A stretch of 64,000 nt of DNA from Nymphalis io (Eukaryota; Arthropoda; Insecta; Lepidoptera; Nymphalidae): NCBI RefSeq assembly GCF_905147045.1, contig NC_065911.1, positions 5,952,001 to 6,016,000 of the forward strand. Direction: 5' to 3'. Shown here in pieces: positions 12,346 to 23,702 of this stretch. The notes under the pieces are model-generated. The model ran no database searches. It saw only the letters and a list, made by a program, of their open reading frames with translations, and had not been told where the DNA came from. The position numbers were made by a program, and so were the translations under genes. Each line of letters begins with the position of its first letter. The first letter of the stretch is position 1.

Positions 12346-13107
12346 AGTGTGATAACTGAGTGGTTACTTTGCCCGATTGAGAAATCGGGCTTATAGTCAC
12401 TATGTAATAAGCTTGTGCTTAAAGTCACTATGCCTAAATCTACCGTCCGATATAAAAAAAATGTCTTAACACAGGATAAAACATTAAAACGTAAATTATA
12501 CGTATAGTGTACAAAAACCTGAAAATATAATTTTCGTTTCCGTAAAAAATCCGTATAATATTTAAATTAAATAAATAAATTAATAATTAAACTGGCATAT
12601 AATAATGATTATATTTATTATATTTATATTTTATCTGTATAATACACTTTTCTATTGTAAATATGATCAAATTTAAATATAATGTAAGCTTAAAATCATA
12701 TAATTTATATTTATATAAATGTATACTAAATATAACTTAAGCTCTGACTGTATTGTTACATACGGACAAAAGTTATCCAATCGCATAAAGTTTAAAAAAT
12801 ATATATGAAAAGGAAAATACGTAGATATTTTCTAGGCTAGCAAGGAGAGCTCAGACGATTCAGGCACGCTGAGACAAATGAAACGTACATAGGCCGCGAC
12901 CCCTCTTGAGCCCTCTCCAAGCCAGGATAGTGATGTTTTATTATCAATAAATATAAAATATCGACTTCAGACTTTATTATTTTACTTCGTAGATTATATT
13001 TATTGCTTGTTCTTTCATCGTACCTTAAATATTATTATGCAAATAATGATTTATCTATTTATTATTGTTGATTAAATTTACTGTCTTTTTTGTTTTTCTT
13101 GTTTCAG
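12346..13107. other. AT-rich, nothing recognised
   Basis: Bases about 12840-12930 are less AT-rich, but no family or exon is recognised. Confidence 0.5.
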
Positions 13108-13225
13108 GCAGTGGCTTCGCCCGCTTGTAAAAGGGGTCAGGAATCGTGATCAGTTGTTCAACTTATTCCTTTTCTGTACCTCTGAAAATGTCTATGTATA
13201 ATTTTCATTATGAACGGTTGTTCGT
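13108..13225 (+). repeat. Family G dispersed repeat, short copy
   Basis: 'ggcagtggcttcgcccgctt' is followed by 'ccttttctgtacctctgaaa' and 'cattatgaacggttg'. This is the same order of motifs as the copy at 9.6 kb. Confidence 0.5.
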
Positions 13226-13371
13226 TCGTTCTTACAGTAATCACTTAAGACGAACGAAGTCACTTTCGCATTTATAACATTAATTATAACAAGGGTTACA
13301 TTTAAATAATATCTCAATTGACATATTATTCTTATTATTGCTACATTGTAGTATACATTATAGTATTTACT

Positions 13372-13650
13372 TACTAGTGGTAGAGCTTTGTGCAAGCTCG
13401 TCTGGGTAGGTACCACCCACGTATCAGATATTCTACCGCAAAACAGCAGTACTTGGTATTGTTGTGGTCTGGTATGAAGGGTGAGTGAACCAGTGTAATT
13501 ATAGACACAAGGGACATAACATTTTAGTTCCCAAGGTTGGTAGCGCATTGGTGATTTAAGCGATGGTAAACATTTCTTACAATGCCAATGACTATGGGCG
13601 TTGGTGACCACTTACCATCAGGTGGCCCATATGCTGATCCGCCTAAAAAA
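13372..13650 (+). mobile_element. SINE family A, nearly full length
   Basis: It runs from 'ctagtggtagagctttgtgc' to 'ggtggcccatatgctgatcc' and 'gcctaaaaaa'. It gives rise to a 139-codon antisense open frame that is simply the repeat read on the other strand; the same peptide recurs at other A copies. Confidence 0.9.
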
Positions 13651-14118
13651 TGTTATTATTAGATAATATTTTTACTTTGTAACAAACCATATTTAGTTAC
13701 ATTTTGTAGTATTATGTGTATATTACTAAATTATTAACCCAAATTATGAATTGGGACACACTCCAAAACTAAACACACCGAAGCTTAAAATTCTTAAGTA
13801 TTATTATAGATTAAATTAAATTATTGGTTATATAACAAAATACGGATTAATACTAAAAATATTATGATAAAAAAAATATTATATTATGAAATTTATCGAT
13901 ACATTTTCCGCACTACGCTGCCTCACAATGCATTCTTGCGAAGCCAACGTACCTAAACTTAAACATTCTTTTACATGTCGTGGTCCTTTTAATCTTATTT
14001 TCTCATACATACGATTTTCATCGTAGTTTTAAAACTGTACGATGTTTATTTCCGTTGTATTAAATATTAGAAAATATCGCAAATATTTAAAATAATACTA
14101 CAGCGTGTAAAAAAAACA

Positions 14119-14190
14119 ACCTGTTGGTTGTCCCAGCGCTGGGCAAAAGCCTTATTTCTTTTTTAGGAGAAGCCTTTAGCCGAAAAGAGA
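14119..14190 (-). mobile_element. SINE family B, 3' fragment
   Basis: 'tgtcccagcgctgggcaaaa' and 'ttaggagaagccttta' correspond to the antisense 3' end of B. Confidence 0.5.
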
Positions 14191-14455
14191 GAAGCCTTTA
14201 TTCAAATTAGGCTCTAGTACGAGTTATTGTTGTGTCTTACAATGTGTGTAAATTGGAATATACAACAATAACAAATTTTATTTGAATTAAATTGACGCAT
14301 GTCAACTTTCTTATGATGTTCTTATATGAAAAAATGAAAAAGTCATAGTAATGACTGATTCGAACACATATATATTACATAAAGTTTTCTTGATGCTTGT
14401 TTAAATTTTTAAATTTAGAATACTCAGTTTCATCACTTTCGGCTTAAAGTGCTCG

Positions 14456-14705
14456 AAGCCTGTAAATGTCCCACTGCTGGGCTAAGGCCTCCTCTCCCTT
14501 TTTGAGGAGAAGGTCTGTAGCTTATTCCACCACGCTGCTCCAATGCGGGTTGGTGGAATACACATGTGGCAGAATTTCGATGAAATTAGACACATGCAGG
14601 TTTCCTCACGATGTTTTCCTTCACCGAAAAGCACGAGATGAATTATAACAGAAATTAAGCACACAAAAATTCAGAGGTGCTTGCCCGGGTTTGAACCTAA
14701 CCTAT
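14456..14705 (-). mobile_element. SINE family B, 5'-truncated
   Basis: It extends from the 3' end ('cctgtaaatgtcccactgct') through 'gcgggttggtggaatacaca' and 'cctcacgatgttttccttca' to the B-box region 'ccgggtttgaacc'. The far 5' end is missing. Both 60-codon frames here are repeat artefacts. Confidence 0.9.
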
Positions 14706-14764
14706 TACTACAATTAGAAAATTACATGTAATAGTCATATACATACATATATATATATATATAC

Positions 14765-14955
14765 ATACTAGCTAATCGGTCCGGCTTCAACGGGCAGATA
14801 AGAAGAAAAATGTTTTGTATTTGGGTAATATCCATTCTTAGTGAGCGTCTCCGTCGGGGAAGGAGTAGCTGTGACAAATTTCAAGTCAATCGGGCGGATA
14901 GTTTAGATCTCGTAATGAGTGGTATTTCGCTTATATAAATATATATAGATATCCT
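14765..14955 (+). repeat. Dispersed repeat of 'cggcttcaacgggca' type
   Basis: It carries the order 'ggtccggcttcaacgggcag', 'gtagctgtgacaaatttcaa' and 'gtcaatcgggcggatagttt' that marks abundant non-coding repeats in Lepidoptera. The family name is uncertain. Confidence 0.45.
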
Positions 14956-15028
14956 ATATGAATATCAACGAATACTAACTCCTATAACTAGCCTTATTTA
15001 CCATAAAAATTATAACATTAGCTTTAAA

Positions 15029-15231
15029 TGTAGTCATTGGAGTGGAGACCGCGAATCGGCAAGCGCAGCGTAGGGCGCCCTCCAGCCAGGTGGACCGACG
15101 ACCTTAAGAAGGTGGCGGGCACCAACTGGATGCGGAAGGCGGAGGACAGGGAGCTTTGGCGCACCTTGGGAGAGGCCTATGTTCAGCAGTGGACAACGAT
15201 TGGCTGTTGATTGATTGATTGTAGTCATTGG
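15029..15231 (+). mobile_element. RTE-clade LINE, 5'-truncated insertion with 12-bp target-site duplication
   Basis: The insertion occupies 15041-15219 between copies of TGTAGTCATTGG at 15029-15040 and 15220-15231. It contains the last 55 codons of the reverse-transcriptase polyprotein (15043-15210, stop TGA), with motifs WRPRIGKRSVGRPPARWTDD and LGEAYVQQW. It ends in a short ATTG-repeat tail, as RTE elements do. It is dead on arrival by truncation. By eye it is identical to the copies at 42.9 and 48.8 kb over the shared part. Confidence 0.92.
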
Positions 15232-15963
15232 TAAATGTGAAATGGTCTCAGGGATTTTATTATAGAATCAAATACCCTGAACCGGTATATTATTTTTGTA
15301 GTCGACTGTTTATTCATCCTGGGTATATTATATAGAATAATAACTTCTTGGATAGTTAATTGTTTTTCGTAAAATAACAAATCACTCACAATAAAAAAAA
15401 ATACCTTTCAGGTGTTTATTTGAAACAAATCAAAATTATAACAATTATTTTAATAAAAAAACAACAAAGAAATTTTATAATTAGTGTTTCGTTATAATTT
15501 ATCGTAAGATGAAATAAGATATTTTTTAACGACGTCAGTTCAAAGATCCAAAAAATTTTTCGACTCATTTAAATAACAACGTCGTTAGGCGAATTAAAAG
15601 GCATTGATGTCTTGTTAAGAATTGCTTTTATCTTTTTTAATTTATTATAATTTAAAGAATAAAATCAAGATTTTTGACGAGTATGACTTTGTTTATAAGA
15701 TACTACAAGAGTTTACGACGTCTAGATAGAAGTTCCTAAATTCATCTCAGCCTACGTACCTTTCATTATGCAATAAAGGACATGAAATTCACGCACGTCA
15801 CGTCAGTATTCTAGATTTAAAGCGTTTGAAACTGCAAAACATATTTTCTTGTTAATAATAATATTATATACTAAAATCTTTTTCGAAACGCGATGTAACC
15901 TCTGGTATAATTTACAAAGAAAAAGACTCTTATAATTTACAAAGAAATGACCTTAGCTGGTAA
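15232..15963. other. AT-rich, nothing recognised
   Basis: No repeat family or exon is recognised. Confidence 0.5.
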
Positions 15964-16258
15964 TAAGCCGAGATGGCCCAGTGGAAAGAACGCGTGAATC
16001 TTAACCGATGATCGTGGGTGCAAACCCGGGTAAGCACCACTGAATTTTCATCTGCTTAATTAGTGATTATAATTAATCTCGTGCTTTACGGTGAAGGAAA
16101 ACATCGTGAGGAAACCCGCATGTGTCTAATTTCACTGAAATTCTGCCACATTCCACCAACCCGCACTGGAGCAGCGAGGTGGAATAAGCTCTAAACCTTC
16201 TCCTCAAAAAAGGGAGGCCGTTAGCCTAGCAGTGGGACATTAACAGGCTGTAACGGTT
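15964..16258 (+). mobile_element. SINE family B, near full length
   Basis: The tRNA-like head 'gagatggcccagtggaaaga' and the B-box-like 'gggtgcaaacc' are followed by the body 'gaaggaaaacatcgtgagga'. The 3' end is 'cagtgggacattaacaggct'. A 9-bp gap occurs at 'ctgccacattccacc'. Clear duplicated flanks are not visible. Confidence 0.92.
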
Positions 16259-16398
16259 GTATAAAATAAAACTATCTTCATTTTTAAGTCACAAAATTGA
16301 AGTTTCTAATCTTTTGATCAATATCCAGTTAAAGTAAGTTAGTTAAAAGTCACTTATTATATTTTTAGTGTTTATTAGACTTAGCTGTAGATGAAGGC

Positions 16399-16600
16399 AG
16401 ACTGGCAAATGATTGCCCATGGGATTGTGAATGTTGGCAACTAAGATGTTATGTCCCATGTGCCTGTAATTACACTGGCTCACTCATCCTTTAAAGCGGA
16501 TCACAATAATAATAAACATTGCTGTTGGGTGGTAGAATATGTGATGAGTGGGTGGTACCTACCCAGACGGGCTTGCACTAAGCCCCTACCGCCAAGTTCA
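16399..16600 (-). mobile_element. SINE family A, truncated and deleted at its 3' side
   Basis: Antisense landmarks are 'ggcaactaagatgttatgtc', 'cctgtaattacactggctca' and 'gacgggcttgcactaagccc'. The 3' third is shortened. Confidence 0.85.
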
Positions 16601-16916
16601 GTGGACTTATTTTAATATGTATACATACATATTAATGATCTCGACTTTCAAAAGAAAAACCGCTTGTCCGAGCTCTAATTACTTCATCGCTGCCCTTTGA
16701 GTCAACTCTCAAATTTAAGAAGGATAATAATTATGCTTGGAGATAATATATTATTTTTGAAAGATAGGTAAATCCTTTGACTATAATATATTCACAGGAT
16801 GAAATTTACTTAAAATTTCAAACGAACTTTCAAAAAACTTCTAAAATAATAATATGTTTTTCTCAAGAAAGCTCTTTCAAGTACTTATGAATCGCCATTA
16901 AAAAGTTTTTTATTTT

Positions 16917-16985
16917 AAACTATGACCGGTTCGAAATGTAGATTCTACTGCGAAGAACCGGCAAGATGTTCAGTATTAAGGTTTT
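16917..16985 (-). repeat. Family F LINE 3'-end fragment
   Basis: 'gaccggttcgaaatgtagat' and 'gaagaaccggcaagatgttc' are the antisense of the widespread motif that precedes an AATAAA-containing LINE tail. Confidence 0.65.
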
Positions 16986-17134
16986 TTCATGAATTAATCG
17001 TATACAATAAAGTTTATATATACGCATTCTGTATAAAATTAACTAATACGAAATCAAGCTCTCACCATCTATATATTCATTTATAATCTTGTAAAGCATT
17101 AAAAAAGCGTTTTTTTTGGTTAGTCAGTGCAATC

Positions 17135-17262
17135 AATAGTTGGAGAACCATTAGAACTAAGATGCTATACCATTGTGCATGTAATTACAATGGCTCATTG
17201 GGTTAGTCAGTGTAATTATATGTGAGTATTAAATCGGAACAGAAATACAAAGAATTGAAACA
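17135..17262 (-). mobile_element. SINE family A, heavily diverged fragment
   Basis: 'agaactaagatgctatacca' and 'catgtaattacaatggctca' match the antisense middle of A. The stretch also repeats 'gttagtcagtg' at 17119 and 17202. Confidence 0.5.
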
Positions 17263-17563
17263 AATAACTGAACTATATAATAATATTATAATTCAACCCA
17301 TTTTTTCTTAAGTTTAAATTTTTTCTTTGCAATTAATCTAGTTATCAGAATCGTGACGATGCATGCAGGATAACGCTTCCAATATTTTTTCTCAACAAAG
17401 CATTCCATGGCAAGGACAAAGTACGAACTTTAAAATAGGACTTTTTAATTTTGTTTCACAGTTTGCAATTTCAATAGTTAGATTGTTTTTAATATTTATA
17501 GTTATTTTAATATTTCGTTACCTCATTGAATTTATATTTAAATATCACATATCACATATATTC

Positions 17564-17912
17564 TCCTGCCTCGATGGTTTCTTGGCTAGACATAAGGTCG
17601 CAGATCCCAAGTTCAAACTCCGGGTCGGGCCAGTAAAAACTTATTGGGTTTTTCTGAGTATGTAAGTTGTAAGTGTGTTAACTTCCATGCGTTGGAAAGT
17701 ACGTAAAGTTGTTGGTTCTGCGCCTGAACTCTTTCTGGTCTCAAAGGATCGCTGTCGGATTACGAGAGTGAGTGAATAGGGAGTGCATCTGTGTTTGCGC
17801 ATACACTTCTGCTATACATATGTTTATATATAGTTGTCCTGCGCAGCTGACTAATCTCTCTTGAGTTTGTCCGCCGTGGCCGAAATCGGTCTGGTAAACA
17901 TTATTATTATAT
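17564..17912 (+). mobile_element. SINE family C, near full length, diverged
   Basis: The tRNA-like head 'tcgatggtttcttggctaga' leads to the body 'tggaaagtacgtaaagttgt' and 'gtccgccgtggccgaaatcg', then an ATT-rich tail. The end of the 100-codon open frame at 17363-17665 lies inside it. That frame is AT-driven and hydrophobic and is not considered a gene. Confidence 0.88.
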
Positions 17913-20021
17913 TATCATATGACTAATTTCAACAAGCTATTATAATTAATATATTTTTATTCACCTAGAAATGATAGTTTAAGAACGGTTGAAATAAAGG
18001 AATATTTATGAAAAAATATAACATCAAACGGAATACTCAAGTAAAGGTGTATGCAAATATTAATTTAGTAAACCTTTTATACCCTGTATCCGAGCTGGGG
18101 GTCAGGAGGTAGAGTTTACGATGCTATAAATTTTGCAAACTTTGTTTTATACTCCGTGTATGGGCTAAGACACCTAAAGTATACGCCTTGATGATATGAC
18201 GCGGCTTTAGGTAGGGAATGGAAATGACGATTTTGGGGACAGTGTTTTGTTGTTTGTTGTGACTTTGCCTTATTGCTATAATCGTAATGAACCAAAAGCG
18301 ATATTTAAGTCAATCGAATTAATCGAAAGAATTTTTTATCGTTTCCCACTATTTCTTTATTTCAAATTTCAGATTTGAAAATGTATTTATATTTCATAAA
18401 ATATATTTTAAAATTGAAATAGTGAGTTCACATTCGCTTATACTATGATACATTTTCAACTGAAGTACTACAGAAGCGTTGCATTCCAATACGACCTTGA
18501 AATTATAAAAATTATTTGTAATAAATATAAAAAAAAAGAAAATATTATAAAGGAAAAAATTTTCACTTCAAACATTTACAAATTAATAACTTAGTTGGTG
18601 TTCTCTTGTTAAACTTTATAACACTACAATACAAAGCTACCATTAAAACAATTCATTGAAATTTTAAATATACAGAAGTTACTCGTTACTTTAATAAGGT
18701 TTTAATACCTTTATTAAGGTAGCCCTTTATATAGTTAAGTTTATAAATTAAAAGGTGAAAGGTTTGCTTTTGTGAAGTATATAGGATCTTTTCACTTAGT
18801 AAATAATAAAAAGGCCTAACGCACTAAAATATTAAATACCCACTTAAACACACGAAAGGATAATTAGGCGCTAAGTGTGTGGGGTATTTTGTGTATACTA
18901 CCTACCCTACCTGGAGAAGTCTTTCCACTTTACATGAGACGGTTACAATAAACAAATTTTGATGATTTTATTTATATTTTTGGTCTGTACGTCCTTTTTG
19001 TTATTTGAACATGATAGCGATTACAGCAAAGCAAAACTTGCAAATGGTTATTATAATATAATGAAAAAAATACTTGTTTTATGTTATTGTTATAATATAC
19101 AAATTTATTTTAATAAATTATAATTTATTGAAACCTTATAAAATATTCATATAATTGCTTAAATTATTTTCATTGTATACGTAACAATAAAGTATTTCAA
19201 TAATAATTATTATGAACATAAAATATCAAACAAAATTTATTGCTTAAATTCAATTTCTGATTTGAATGAAACTATTTTTTATATATTTTGCATAAATTTA
19301 CAATATTTCTTTGTATACTTTATACCTAACGGTTCTAACATTAGGTTGCCATTTAATGGCCTGAGTTTGTTTTAATAAAAAAACGAGGTATTTCAAATAA
19401 ACTGGCTCATTCGTATTCCTATTTTCCATAAAAATAATTAAAATGAGTAAAGTTTATGCAATAAAGCGCTAGAGAAAAAATATTGGGAAAGCGTTTGGTT
19501 AGAAAAATAAAGACATGTTATGAACCAAAATTAACTGATATAAACCACATTTATTGACATTTCAATTTATTTCCTTGTACTTGTATCTCCACAGCCGTGT
19601 TGTGTGTTTTAAATGTATCTCATCTTTAATTTATATTAATGTTATTTTTATATGCCTGCAACATCAAATTTTTATCACCAGGCAACATCAAATTTACAGG
19701 ATTAAAAACTTTTTATGTCATGGACTTTAAATGATTACTTCATGACTCGGAATGTGGGTCCGTTGACTTCCTTGAATGCATGTTGGGTGTCTCAGTGTAA
19801 TTCTGGATTTTTCTGGTCTAAATGGTATTCGGCTAGCATAACTCGGTTATCTCATTAGATAAATAATTATTTGGTTCCCTTTTCAATCAAAACTTATTTT
19901 TTTCGAAATAACAACCAGTATATGATACAACTGAGTAAAGATCTCTTCTTTGAAAGGTTTGAATCTGTTTAAATTAAGCTTTTACAGTTCAGTTTTATAG
20001 ATACATGAAGTATTTTATTCG
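17913..20021. other. Long AT-rich stretch, nothing firm
   Basis: Bases about 18060-18330 are less AT-rich and look unique, with no open frame of note. The remainder has many A/T runs. Confidence 0.5.
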
Positions 20022-20122
20022 ATACATTCCACCTATCCGGGTCGGCTAGACGCAATTAAAAATGACAGCTGCTTGTAGTCATTTTTAATTGCGTCTAGCC
20101 GACCCGGGTAGGTGGAATGTAT
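20022..20122. repeat. Near-perfect inverted repeat (hairpin), 45-bp arms, 11-base loop
   Basis: The left arm is 20022-20066 and the right arm 20078-20122. The arms pair at 44 of 45 positions; the single mismatch lies opposite 20035 (tatc versus tacc). The loop is agctgcttgta. The arm has GC-rich 'gggtcggctagacgcaatt' in an AT-rich setting. It could be a foldback transposon, a recent strand-switch event, a small-RNA precursor or a library artefact. No duplicated flank is obvious. Confidence 0.95.
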
Positions 20123-20520
20123 GGTATAATAATATATGATACGCAACAAATTTATCGATTCTATCTTCACATATAGTTCGCAATTTAAGTACCTACCTAC
20201 CCGCAAATAGATCTTCTTACCCCATATACCGACGATGGACCTTAAACCAATGAATAATAGAAATGGCATCGATTGTAACATTTTGGTAACTATCGCGTCT
20301 AAGCTGGTGTGAGTGACGTAGAGTTGTCTAACTTTGTTTCAATTATTTAAAAGATTTGATGGCATTGTGCCCGTTTAAAATACCACAACCGATTTTATTA
20401 AGTTCAAAGGAATAACGACTTTTTTGACTTTTATGTGTGCTTGATATGTTATTATGCAAAGACAACACATAAGGACTTTTGAAATGTACCATGTTAAAAT
20501 CAAAATCAATGTAATCTTCA
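20123..20520. other. No recognised feature
   Basis: AT-rich. The 82- and 60-codon minus-strand frames here begin in or near the hairpin and show no family features. Confidence 0.5.
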
Positions 20521-20625
20521 TTCAATGAGGCTTATAAAAGCACTTATCATCACGTTAGAAATTGAATCAAATCAAAAGCTACCACAGGTTCCGAATGTAG
20601 ATTACATCGAGAACAAACTTGGTTT
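20521..20625 (-). repeat. Family F LINE 3'-end fragment
   Basis: 'aggcttataaaagcacttat' and 'ggttccgaatgtagattac' are the antisense of the family F end. The tail side is lost. Confidence 0.6.
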
Positions 20626-20639
20626 TGTAACAATTTACA

Positions 20640-20772
20640 AATAGATGTTTTGTCCCTCTTACATGTTGTATCACTGGCTACTCACCCTTGAAACCGAAAT
20701 AATACTAAGTATTGCAGTGAAATATGAAATGAGTGGGCGGTAACTACATAGACGGTATGCACGTAACCCAGA
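20640..20772 (-). mobile_element. SINE family A, diverged 5' half
   Basis: 'atcactggctactcaccctt', 'aataatactaagtattgc' and 'gaaatgagtgggcggtaact' match the antisense 5' half of A. Confidence 0.65.
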
Positions 20773-22160
20773 AAAAATCTATGAATTAATGCCATTTCTA
20801 TTGTACTATCAATTCAGAGCAATGAACACGAGGCTATCCAATAGCGAATCCCCGAAGATTTTCGATAACGCAAGACGCTTCGAGCAATAATTTAAGTAAG
20901 TTCACGAGAACTCTTGAACTCAGCAAAGAGTTTTTTAAATTATCAAGATACGAACGTACGCCGAACTTTATTTTATACGTACCAATATATTGAAAATTCA
21001 TTTAAAATTCAAGTCTATACATCCGTATCGATTGGTGCTTTTCAACTTGGTAGTATTTTAATTCGTCAGAGAATTTAGTAAGACTAATATAACAATTTAG
21101 TAGATTTATAAATACGTTAAAAACAAATTTAACTTTTTCGAAGTCCATGAGCAAAAGAGATAGCGTACGTTTAAGTCATGTAAGAAATGCTCATCAGTTG
21201 TATTTATTTAATCGGTACATAGATTAAGTTTCCATATTTTTTCTGATGAATATGTTAATTAGGAAATGTAGTTTCCCTCACGATTTTATTGAAATTATAG
21301 AAATCAAAATATCCTTTTTTTTCAAGTTTTTTTAATTTACTTTTTTTTAGGTTTTATTGCTTTAACATTGTTATGTACTATTAGTAATAGTACTGTTTAT
21401 AACATTGTTGTAAAATACTACTATAGAATGTAATTTTATAATAATACCAAAAAATAAATATTTTTTAAATTTCATGTCAAACTCTTTAAATTACCATCAA
21501 TTTCGATGATTCGTTTGCCGCGCGTTCTATAACGTCTAGTTTTTTTTTTAACTAAAAATTTTGTAGTAAGTGAAAAATGGAGTACAACTATGAACGACTC
21601 TATTGTACATTAGCAAAAATAGGTCACGCATTACAGTCGAATTTCGGAAAATTCCTTCTACATCTTAGAAGCTAAGAGAAAAAATACGTACTCTCTAAGA
21701 TTTGGATGGATGAGGATGTATTGAGATTTCATGATAATTCTGCGACGGCGGTCTTTATATACTTATATAGAGATGAGCTCAGCGACTTGACATCGGCTTT
21801 GTACATTATATGCTTACATATATTCAACCTTTTCTTTTCTCGGGACATAAAGTATGTCATCTAAGAAATAAATTATAACTATGGAAATTTTTATGCAGCG
21901 TATATCTGTTCAGTTCTTTAAGATAAGCACAGATACAGTGTAGTTAAGTTTTCTATTAATGTTATAGTTTGATACAAGACTTTCGAGTCAGCAGATTTCA
22001 TAAATGATACATAAATGTAATTGTATTATATTCATGTATATTAAAAGAGTATATACTGGGTTATTGTCGATTCTATTTGGTAGAATATACTTATAAGAGC
22101 CTTATTAAATAAAGTCCATTTTGACGGCCACTGCCACCAATTTTAAAAGAGATAAGCCAA
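20773..22160. other. AT-rich, nothing recognised
   Basis: Several T-rich runs (21310-21350, 21538-21550). No repeat family or exon is recognised. Confidence 0.5.
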
Positions 22161-22240
22161 TAGGACATATTATAGTGCACAAGTGTAAACCAACAGGAAA
22201 TATTATAGTGCGCAAACAGATGCACTCTTTTTTTTTCTTC
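22160..22240 (-). mobile_element. Possible SINE family C 3' fragment
   Basis: 'attatagtgcacaagtgt' and 'gcgcaaacagatgcactctt' resemble the antisense C body near 49.9 kb. The first motif appears twice here. Confidence 0.45.
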
Positions 22241-22410
22241 GACGAGCCACGAGCACGGGAGGGGGCGTGGATACGTTATATCAACACGATCCCGTGCCGA
22301 GCCGATCCGATGCCTTTCCGATCCGTGCCGAGGACGGCCATAGCATGGTTTTCGTGGGCAAGAATCCCACATAACCTGGTTCCCCCCCCTACGACAAATA
22401 TATGTGACAA
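22241..22410. repeat. GC-rich island of unknown type
   Basis: It is dense in 'ccgtgcc', 'gatccg' and 'gccgagg' words and ends in a C-homopolymer ('ggttcccccccct'). Both strands are open for more than 100 codons only because stop codons are rare in GC-rich DNA. A LINE or other repeat fragment is more likely than a gene. Confidence 0.4.
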
Positions 22411-22847
22411 AAAAGAAATATTTTATTATACAATTATATAATAAATAAACAAAATTGAATCCTAATAACTCTATGCAATTATCATAAAGAGTTCTATGAT
22501 AATTTAACAAAGGCATAAGACCTTACCCTGAATATGTTCAACTCTGAACATTCGCATTACCGAACTGTCTGTTAACACGCAACGGTAATTGTAAAAAACA
22601 AGAGACAAGGTCGGTGTGTGTAGCGGTGATGAGCTGAGGGCGTGTCGTGTAGTCTAAGGAGAGTTCTTGATAGTATGAAATGTAATAAAAAAATATCTTA
22701 GATATTTTTTCATCCTTTTCGAAGAATATTTTGAATTTATAAAATGCTTTGATTTAACCCTTAAAGGATAAAATCCGACACAGTGGTTTCGGTCACGGTG
22801 TCCATTCTTAGCGGCGAGAAACCATCTGCAGAGAAGAAGGAAAGCGA
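22411..22847. other. No recognised feature
   Basis: Bases 22790-22835 share 'cggtgtccattcttagcggc'-like wording with 56.29-56.35 kb, so a small repeat may be present. Confidence 0.35.
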
Positions 22848-23048
22848 CCTGACAAACAGGCTACCTGATGGTAAATGGTACCCATCGCCCATATACATTG
22901 ACTGTGTAAGAAATATTAACCACTTCTTACACCGTCCATGCGTTACCAACCTTGTGAACTAAGATATTCTGTCCCTGTTTTACTGTTGAATATCTGGAGA
23001 ATGTGTGGTACCTACCCAGACGAGCTTGCACAAAGTCCTACCACCAGT
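22848..23048 (-). mobile_element. SINE family A with internal deletion (head-to-head pair, left)
   Basis: Antisense landmarks are 'ggctacctgatggtaaatgg', 'ccaaccttgtgaactaagat' and 'gcttgcacaaagtcctacca'. About 80 bp in the middle are missing. Its 5' end abuts the next copy in the opposite orientation. Confidence 0.85.
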
Positions 23049-23055
23049 GAAATAT

Positions 23056-23250
23056 TTGTTGTGTTCCAGTTTGAAGGGTGAGTGAGCGAGTGTACATAGG
23101 ACATAACATCTTAGTTCCCAAGGTTGCTGGCGCATTGGCGATGTAAGCGATTGTTAACATTTCTGACAGTGCCTATATCTACGGGCGTTAGTGAACACTT
23201 ACTATCAGGTGGTCCATATGCTAGTCCGCCTACCTATACTATATAAAAAT
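23056..23250 (+). mobile_element. SINE family A, 5'-truncated (head-to-head pair, right)
   Basis: It begins at 'tgttgtgttccagtttgaag' and runs to 'ggtggtccatatgctagtcc' and an A-rich tail. It lies 7 bp from the opposing copy, so transcripts through both could fold on themselves. Confidence 0.88.
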
Positions 23251-23702
23251 ACATAAAATTACAAAAGAGAAATTCCAAATTGTTATCGGGTTAAAGAAGG
23301 ATTGTCGTTGAATAATAATACTCTGAAATGTACTCGCTTGAATTCTAAATCAAAAAGTAGTAGTACTGTTTATGGAGAAATAAAAAGGTTTTCAGAGGAA
23401 GTCAAACTTTATATCCATGTCCAAAGTTTACGCGAAAGGGCAGCTACAAATGTTATCCTATAAAATGCGACGTATTCGTATATATGAATATAAAATATAT
23501 TTGTATTTGGGTTGAAGCAGCACAGATTTGTTTTTACTATATACAAAGTATATTCAAAATATGAATTTATTATAATTTAAATTGCAATGTTTTTTAGGCT
23601 AATCTTGCAAGATTTAGAACCGCTTCTTCTTATCTTACGGAGTTAAATTTTCATGTTGGTTCAGAAGGAACTCTTTTCGTCTCATAGTACACAACATGTT
23701 GT
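23251..23702. other. AT-rich, nothing firm
   Basis: No family or exon is recognised. Confidence 0.45.

Noticed and set aside
13192..13611. 139-codon open frame on the minus strand
   Set aside because: It is SINE A read in antisense. The same peptide pieces (e.g. 'CGRISD') recur at 29.7, 53.6 and 62.1 kb wherever A is well preserved.
14466..14664. Overlapping 60-codon frames on both strands
   Set aside because: They lie wholly inside SINE B; related peptides occur at 31.6, 45.8 and 63.2 kb.
17363..17665. 100-codon frame with a hydrophobic middle that looks like a membrane segment
   Set aside because: The hydrophobic part follows from T-rich DNA, the end lies inside SINE C, and no start context or family resemblance is visible.
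22091..22516. 141- and 106-codon frames on opposite strands
   Set aside because: The GC-rich island lowers stop-codon frequency on both strands; no domain is recognised on either.
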